Source: DASYQV01 sp036005125
Lineage (GTDB): Bacteria > Acidobacteriota > Vicinamibacteria > Vicinamibacterales > UBA2999
Direction of reading: 5' to 3'
Length of the DNA stretch: 17,663 bases
NCBI GenBank assembly: GCA_036005125.1
Contig: DASYQV010000001.1
Span: forward strand, 1 to 17,663
The notes below the pieces were generated by a model that saw only the letters and a list, made by a program, of their open reading frames with translations, made no database searches and was not told where the DNA came from. The position numbers and the translations under genes are program-made. Below, in pieces: positions 13,486-17,663 of the stretch (its first letter is position 1; each line of letters begins with the position of its first letter).

Positions 13486-14178
13486 CTATACAAAGTGATG
13501 CGCCCGATCCACCAGGTACAGCAGCGGAAACAGAAAAATCCACACGATGTCGACGAAGTGCCAGTACAGGCCCGACATCTCGACCGGGGAGTACCACTCG
13601 GGCGTGAAGCGCCGTCGGTGCGCCATCCACGTGATGACACTGAGCAGCCCGATGCCGATCACCATGTGCAGCGCGTGCAGGCCGGTCATGGCGAAGTACA
13701 GCGACAGAAAGATCTCGACCTGCTTCGCGTGCGGCCCTTCGAACACGAAGTCCGGACCCGGGACGTGATGCGCCTGGAACTTGTGCGCGTACTCGAATCC
13801 TTTCACGACGAGAAACGTGGCGCCCAGCGCCATCGTGATCCCGAGCCACCCGACGGTCGCGCGCGGGGCGCCGACCTGCGCTGACCGCACCGCCAGCGCC
13901 ATCGTCAAGCTGCTGCCGATGAGGACCACCGTGTTCAGCCCGCCCAGCACGACGTCGAGCTCGACGCTGCCCTCCGCCCACGCTTCGGGGTACCAGACGC
14001 GGTAAACCAGGTAGGCCATGAACAGGCCGCCGAAGAACATGATTTCGGTGACCAGGAACACCCACATGCCGAGCGTGGCGGTCTCCTGCTGCTGCTCCAT
14101 CGAGCTGAACTGGTGCTGCAGCGCCGGATGGTGGACGTGCTCGTGAAGATCGGCGCGCGCGGCAATCCCGTTAGACAA
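13486..14178 (-). CDS. ctaE: Cytochrome c oxidase subunit III
   Basis: 230 residues. The TTG start (14176-14178) lies within the last codons of the subunit I gene (8-base overlap), with AGGAGG (complement 14189-14194) 10 bases upstream. An internal Met at residue 27 is less likely, because the preceding HHPALQHQFSSMEQQQETATLGMW is characteristic of the family. Predicted five membrane helices: GMWVFLVTEIMFFGGLFMAYL; then VVLIGSSLTMALAV; WLGITMALGATFLVV; LSLYFAMTGLHALHMVIGIGLL; and a final one with SGLYWHFVDIVWIFLFPLLYLV. Conserved features are the TGLHALHM helix and YWHFVDIVWIFLFP. It stabilises the catalytic subunit and the lipid environment near the proton-uptake path. Translation is probably coupled to subunit I. 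Confidence 0.95.
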   Translation of the reverse strand: MSNGIAARADLHEHVHHPALQHQFSSMEQQQETATLGMWVFLVTEIMFFGGLFMAYLVYRVWYPEAWAEGSVELDVVLGGLNTVVLIGSSLTMALAVRSAQVGAPRATVGWLGITMALGATFLVVKGFEYAHKFQAHHVPGPDFVFEGPHAKQVEIFLSLYFAMTGLHALHMVIGIGLLSVITWMAHRRRFTPEWYSPVEMSGLYWHFVDIVWIFLFPLLYLVDRAHHFV

Positions 14179-15784
14179 CTCTCATCTCCCTCCTGGAATA
14201 GTCGTAGGCGCCTTCGGTGACCACCGGCGTGACTGGGAAGTTCTCTGTGAGCGGCGGCGACTGCGTCGTCCACTCGAGACCAGTTGCGCCCCACGGGTTC
14301 GGCCCGGCCGCGCGGCCGTATCGCAGCGACCAGATGAAATAGATCATCGGGATCACGTAGCCGACGCCGAGGATCGTCGCCCCCGCCGATGACATCACGT
14401 TCAGAACCTGGAACTCTTCCGGGTAGGCGTGATAGCGACGCGGCATGCCCATGTAACCGAGGATGAACTGCGGCAGGAACGTCAGATTGAAGCCGACGAA
14501 GACGACCAACGCGGCAAACTTCGCCCACGGCTCCGGATACATCCGGCCGAACATCTTCGGCCACCAGAAATGGAGCCCGGCCATGTAGCCCATGATCGCG
14601 CCGCCCACCATGATGTAGTGGAAGTGCGCGACCACGAAGTAGGTGTCGTGGACGTGCACGTCGATGCCCAGCGCGGCCAGGAACAGTCCCGTGAGGCCGC
14701 CGATCGTGAACAGCCCGATGAAGCCGAACACGAACAGGAGCGGCGCCTGCCACCAGATCGCGCCGCGGTAGAGCGTCGCGGTCCAGTTGAAGACCTTCAC
14801 CGCCGATGGAATGGCGACGGCAAAGCTCAGGAACGAGAACACCATCGCGGCGTAGACCGAGAGGCCCGCCACGAACATGTGGTGCGCCCAGACGAGGAAG
14901 CCGAACACGGCAATCGCCAGGCTCGAGAACGCCACGAACGAGTAGCCGAAGACATTCTTCCGCGAGAAGCAGGCCACCACCTCGCTGACCACGCCCATCG
15001 CCGGAAGGATCATGATGTAGACGGCGGGATGCGAGTAGAACCAGAAGAGGTGCTGGAAGAGCACCGGGTCGCCCCCGAGCGCCGGATCGAAGATGCCGAT
15101 TCGAAACGTCCGCTCGAGCGCCACCAGCAGCACCGTGATGGCAATGACGGGGGTGCCGAGGACCTGGATCAGGCTCGTGGCGTAATGCGCCCAGATGAAG
15201 AGCGGCAGCCGGAACCACGTCATGCCCGGCGCGCGCATCCGGTGGATCGTGACAATGAAGTTCAATCCCGTGAGGATCGACGAGAAGCCCGTGATGAAGA
15301 CGCCAAGACCGGTGGCGACGACGTTCGTGTTCGAGGCGGAAGTGCTGTACGGCGTGTAAAACGTCCAGCCTGTGTCGACGCCGCCGACGATGACCGCCCA
15401 GAGCGTGAAGATCCCGCCGAGGATGTAAATGTACCAGCTCAGGAGGTTGAGCCTCGGGAAGGCCAGATCCTTGGCGCCGATCATCATCGGCACCAGGAAG
15501 TTGCCAAGAATTGCCGGAATCGACGGAATGAGGAAGAAGAACACCATGATCACGCCGTGCATGGTGAACATCTTGTTGTAGGTGTCGGCTGACAGCAGAT
15601 CGCCGGCCGGCGTGGCGAGCTCGAGGCGGATGAGGACGGCAAACACGCCGCCGAGGAAGAAAAAGCCGGTGACCGTTATCAGGTAGAGCAGGGCGATCCG
15701 TTTATGGTCCTTGGTCAGCAGCCAGGACCTGATGCCGTAACGAACGTTCAGATAGTGCTCGCGCGGTAGCAGTGGCGTCGTCAT
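14171..15784 (-). CDS. ctaD: Cytochrome c oxidase subunit I, A2-type heme-copper oxidase
   Basis: 537 residues, 12 membrane helices expected; catalyses O2 reduction to water with proton pumping. Metal ligands are all present: H76 (MFTMHGVIM) and H389 for the low-spin heme, H387 for the high-spin heme (VVAHFHY), and H252, H301 and H302 for CuB (SHPAVY, WAHHMF), with Y256 in place for the His-Tyr cross-link. FYSHPAVY has the YS signature and lacks the Glu of GHPEVY, which marks subfamily A2. D106 (GAKDLAFPRLN) and K330 (IPSAVKVFNW) fit the D and K proton channels. The ATG overlaps the subunit II stop by four bases. Complete, no anomalies. Confidence 0.97.
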   Translation of the reverse strand: MTTPLLPREHYLNVRYGIRSWLLTKDHKRIALLYLITVTGFFFLGGVFAVLIRLELATPAGDLLSADTYNKMFTMHGVIMVFFFLIPSIPAILGNFLVPMMIGAKDLAFPRLNLLSWYIYILGGIFTLWAVIVGGVDTGWTFYTPYSTSASNTNVVATGLGVFITGFSSILTGLNFIVTIHRMRAPGMTWFRLPLFIWAHYATSLIQVLGTPVIAITVLLVALERTFRIGIFDPALGGDPVLFQHLFWFYSHPAVYIMILPAMGVVSEVVACFSRKNVFGYSFVAFSSLAIAVFGFLVWAHHMFVAGLSVYAAMVFSFLSFAVAIPSAVKVFNWTATLYRGAIWWQAPLLFVFGFIGLFTIGGLTGLFLAALGIDVHVHDTYFVVAHFHYIMVGGAIMGYMAGLHFWWPKMFGRMYPEPWAKFAALVVFVGFNLTFLPQFILGYMGMPRRYHAYPEEFQVLNVMSSAGATILGVGYVIPMIYFIWSLRYGRAAGPNPWGATGLEWTTQSPPLTENFPVTPVVTEGAYDYSRREMRVV

Positions 15785-16782
15785 TGGGATTTCCGTTCAC
15801 CCGGGTTTTCTGCCGCCGGGCCCGCAGCCACCACCTGCGTTCCCGAAGCGCCGGCGGGCTGCAGCGACTTGATGTACTCGATGAGCGCGAGAAGGCCTTC
15901 CTCGTTCACCAGTCCCTGGAAGGTCGGCATCAGCGGTTGATATCCCGCAGTGATCTTTGCCTGTGAATTGAGGATGGACTCGCGGATGTAGCTCTCGTCA
16001 GCCGTCACGACGCTTCCGTCGGCCAGCTTCACCTGCGATGCGAAGAGCCCGACGAGCGAGGGGCCCTTTCCGCTGCCGTCCGGCAGATGACACGTGTGGC
16101 ACGCCAGCTCCTCGAAGAGCCGCTGGCCGCGGGCCGCAAGCGGCATCTCGCCGGCGCCGCCGCTGAGCCACGCCTGGTAGGCGGCCGGCTCCATGACGAC
16201 GACCCTGCCAACCATTCCGGAGTGTTTGGTGCCGCAGTACTCGGCGCAGAACAGGTGATACTCGCCCGCCCTCGTCGCATTGAACCAGACCGTCGAGTAG
16301 CGCCCCGGAATCACGTCGGCCTTCACGCGGAAGGCTGGGAAGTAAAGGGAGTGGATAACGTCCTCGGACGTCATCGTGATCTTCACCGCACGTCCAATCG
16401 GCACGTGGAGCTCGTTGATCTCGCGCTGACCGTCGATGTGCTGGAACTTCCACATCCAGCGTTTGCCGACCGAGTAGATTTCGAGCGTCTCGTCCGGCGG
16501 GCGCGCCATATTGAAATACACGGTCGCGCCCCATGTGAAGATGACCATCGCGATGCCGAACGGAACGACCGACCACATCAGCTCCAGCGGGACCGAGCCG
16601 GTGATCGGAGCGCCGACGGCAGCGGGATTCCTCCGGTGGTACCGAATTGCGAAGACGATGATGCACGCCGCGATGACGATCGAGAAGAACGCGGCCACCG
16701 CGACGAGGAAGAAATACAGGTTGTCCACCTCGCCGGCGAGCGTGGATGCCTGTTCGGGAAATAGAGGAAAGCCGGACCACAT
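15781..16782 (-). CDS. ctaC: Cytochrome c oxidase subunit II with fused cytochrome c domain (caa3 type)
   Basis: 333 residues from ATG at 16780-16782 (MWSGFPLFPEQAS). The frame is open to 16860, but that extension only translates the heptamer array, and there is no ribosome site at either start. Two membrane helices (~22-46 and ~66-90) precede the CuA cupredoxin domain: H144, then C179, E181, C183, H187 and M190 in CAEYCGTKHSGM. A C-terminal cytochrome c follows with CHTCH (228-232) and the axial Met in LMPTFQG (M285). It accepts electrons from cytochrome c, or directly from a quinol:cytochrome c reductase, and passes them to subunit I. Direct overlap with subunit I indicates coupled translation. 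The upstream neighbour SCO assembles its CuA site. Confidence 0.96.
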   Translation of the reverse strand: MWSGFPLFPEQASTLAGEVDNLYFFLVAVAAFFSIVIAACIIVFAIRYHRRNPAAVGAPITGSVPLELMWSVVPFGIAMVIFTWGATVYFNMARPPDETLEIYSVGKRWMWKFQHIDGQREINELHVPIGRAVKITMTSEDVIHSLYFPAFRVKADVIPGRYSTVWFNATRAGEYHLFCAEYCGTKHSGMVGRVVVMEPAAYQAWLSGGAGEMPLAARGQRLFEELACHTCHLPDGSGKGPSLVGLFASQVKLADGSVVTADESYIRESILNSQAKITAGYQPLMPTFQGLVNEEGLLALIEYIKSLQPAGASGTQVVAAGPAAENPGERKSQ

Positions 16783-16791
16783 AACTAATAC

Positions 16792-16874
16792 ATTCTTGAT
16801 TCTTGATTCTTGATTCTTGATGATTCTTGATTTAAAAATCCCAGCGCCTCTGGCAATCACGAATCATGAATCAT
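16792..16874. repeat. Heptamer array 4 (ATTCTTG family) between SCO and coxB
   Basis: Four contiguous ATTCTTG units lie at 16792-16819, then three bases and a fifth unit at 16823-16829. An opposing arm of two GAATCAT units (16861-16874) is complementary except for one base per unit. The SCO stop codon (16871-16873) lies inside this arm. The left arm ends 9 bases from the subunit II ATG, so on the minus strand the 5' leader of coxB consists of CAAGAAT repeats. The middle (16830-16860) holds a short perfect palindrome GATTTTTAAATC and no gene. Confidence 0.85.
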
Positions 16875-17663
16875 GAATGGGCGACCTCCCGTCGCCGCAT
16901 CAGGAAAATGAAACCGCCGAGAAAGAGCACGGTGACCGCGCCGCCCAGGCGGACCACGTTCATTGCGATTGCGCCGTACCGGCCCGTGGCCGGGTTGTAG
17001 TGGTAGCAGTAGAGCAGGAGCTTATCCACTGCCGAGCCAATCTTTCCGTCGCCCGATTCGACGAGCGCCATTCGAAGCTCCCTGGGCGAGTACTCGATGC
17101 CGTAGAAGTACCGTGAGAGCCGACCGTCCGCGGTCGCGACGAGCACACCGCTCACGTGCGCGAACTGTCCGGTCGCATCGTCCCATCGATAGCTGAACCC
17201 CGCAGCCGAGGTGACCTGTCGGATCGACGTCTCGTCGCCGGTGAGGAAATGCCATCCGGCAGCGGTCCCGGTCTGCTGATAGTCGGCGAGCAGCGCTGTT
17301 TTCTTGTCCGCCGCGGCCTGCGGTGTGTCACGCGGATCGAAGCTGATGAAGACGACATCGAAGTCCTGGCCTGGTGTGAACGGCACCACCTTGAGAGCGC
17401 TCGACACGCCGTTCATCACCTGCGTGCACAACATGGGGCACTGGTAGTACACGAACGCGAGCACCACCGGCCGCTTCCCGAAGTAGGCACGCAGGGTCAC
17501 CGCGCGTCCCGTTTCGTCGCGGAAGCGCGCGTCGAGCGGAAGCCGGTCATTCAGCCTCTGCTCGAATGTCACGTCAGCCAGTTGCGGCGGGACCGTCGTC
17601 GACGGCATTCCCGGCTCCTCCCACCCCAACGCGCCAAAGACGCGCGTTGGGGGCCCCGGCTCC
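16871..17663 (-). CDS. SCO1/SenC-family copper chaperone for the oxidase, 5' partial
   Basis: The frame is open to the right window edge (codons beyond TTG 17627-17629 read EPGPPTRVFGA), so the signal peptide and true start lie outside. The thioredoxin-like domain carries the copper motif QCPMLC (CxxxC) and the distal His in FAHVSGV, the three Cu ligands of SCO proteins, plus FDPRDTPQAA and TGDETSIRQVTSAAGF. After the fold comes LLLYCYHYNPATGRYG and a C-terminal membrane helix (LGGAVTVLFLGGFIFLMRRRE), a form seen in SCO proteins next to caa3 oxidases in Acidobacteriota. It would deliver copper to CuA of subunit II, encoded 88 bases downstream. Its TGA stop is inside heptamer array 4. Alternative-complex-III genes could lie upstream, off the window; this is a guess from related gene clusters. 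Confidence 0.92.
   Translation of the reverse strand, partial: EPGPPTRVFGALGWEEPGMPSTTVPPQLADVTFEQRLNDRLPLDARFRDETGRAVTLRAYFGKRPVVLAFVYYQCPMLCTQVMNGVSSALKVVPFTPGQDFDVVFISFDPRDTPQAAADKKTALLADYQQTGTAAGWHFLTGDETSIRQVTSAAGFSYRWDDATGQFAHVSGVLVATADGRLSRYFYGIEYSPRELRMALVESGDGKIGSAVDKLLLYCYHYNPATGRYGAIAMNVVRLGGAVTVLFLGGFIFLMRRREVAHS

Noticed and set aside
14429..15592. 387-codon plus-strand frame opposite oxidase subunit I
   Set aside because: Low-complexity Glu/Arg/His/Asp sequence, a mirror of hydrophobic codons on the coding strand.
16783..16860. 26-residue N-terminal extension of oxidase subunit II
   Set aside because: It is a translation of the heptamer array (KSRIIKNQESRIKN-like) from an unsupported GTG; the family begins at the MWSGFPLFPEQAS region.

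Overview
The window is a high-GC bacterial chromosome segment, complete except for a gene cut at each edge. The best guess is Acidobacteriota, probably a Vicinamibacteria-like lineage. This rests on gene content only: an Oar-like TonB-dependent receptor with an N-terminal carboxypeptidase-regulatory domain, a caa3-type oxidase cluster led by an SCO protein with a C-terminal membrane anchor, and a spermidine-synthase-like protein. No rRNA or marker gene is present to prove it.

Layout from left to right. (1) 1-1288 (+): 3' part of a spermidine-synthase-like protein. (2) 1538-4543 (-): a large outer-membrane receptor. It is divergent from 4702-6134 (+), which holds a secreted double-NIPSNAP protein and a secreted SnoaL/NTF2-like protein. 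(3) 6344-7197 (-): an XRE regulator and an ImmA/IrrE-like protein in overlapping frames. They are divergent from 7310-11523 (+), a TolC / HlyD(EmrA) / MFS-DHA2(EmrB) tripartite efflux operon, followed by a phospholipase D/cardiolipin-synthase-like gene (11599-12891, +). (4) 13053-17663 (-): SCO, cytochrome c oxidase II (with fused cytochrome c), I, III and IV, transcribed right to left.

How the genes work together: SCO would deliver copper to the CuA site of subunit II, and subunits I-IV form an A2-type caa3 oxidase that takes electrons from cytochrome c. TolC, HlyD and MFS form one envelope-spanning pump. The XRE/ImmA pair shares its regulatory region with the pump and is the natural candidate to control it. 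That region holds a 19-bp palindrome between two 11-bp direct repeats, and a promoter that seems to give XRE a leaderless transcript. The ImmA-like protein has HLIGH where HExxH is expected, so it may not be a protease.

The most unusual feature lies between genes. All three convergent (tail-to-tail) junctions carry arrays of 7-bp units arranged as inverted repeats, with a different unit family at each (GGCATCA, GGTCAAA, GATTGGT). A fourth array (ATTCTTG) lies between SCO and coxB. Neither divergent junction has one. A 41-bp piece of the first family recurs with 39/41 identity 11.6 kb away, inside the 3' end of the subunit IV gene, where it encodes the last 21 residues. A second class of element, hairpins enclosed by CGTAGGC/GCCTACG, lies in two co-directional junctions (11539-11575 and 13425-13477) and resembles REP/REPIN elements. 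I propose the heptamer arrays as a family of convergent-junction elements, possibly bidirectional terminators. This is inference from position and symmetry.
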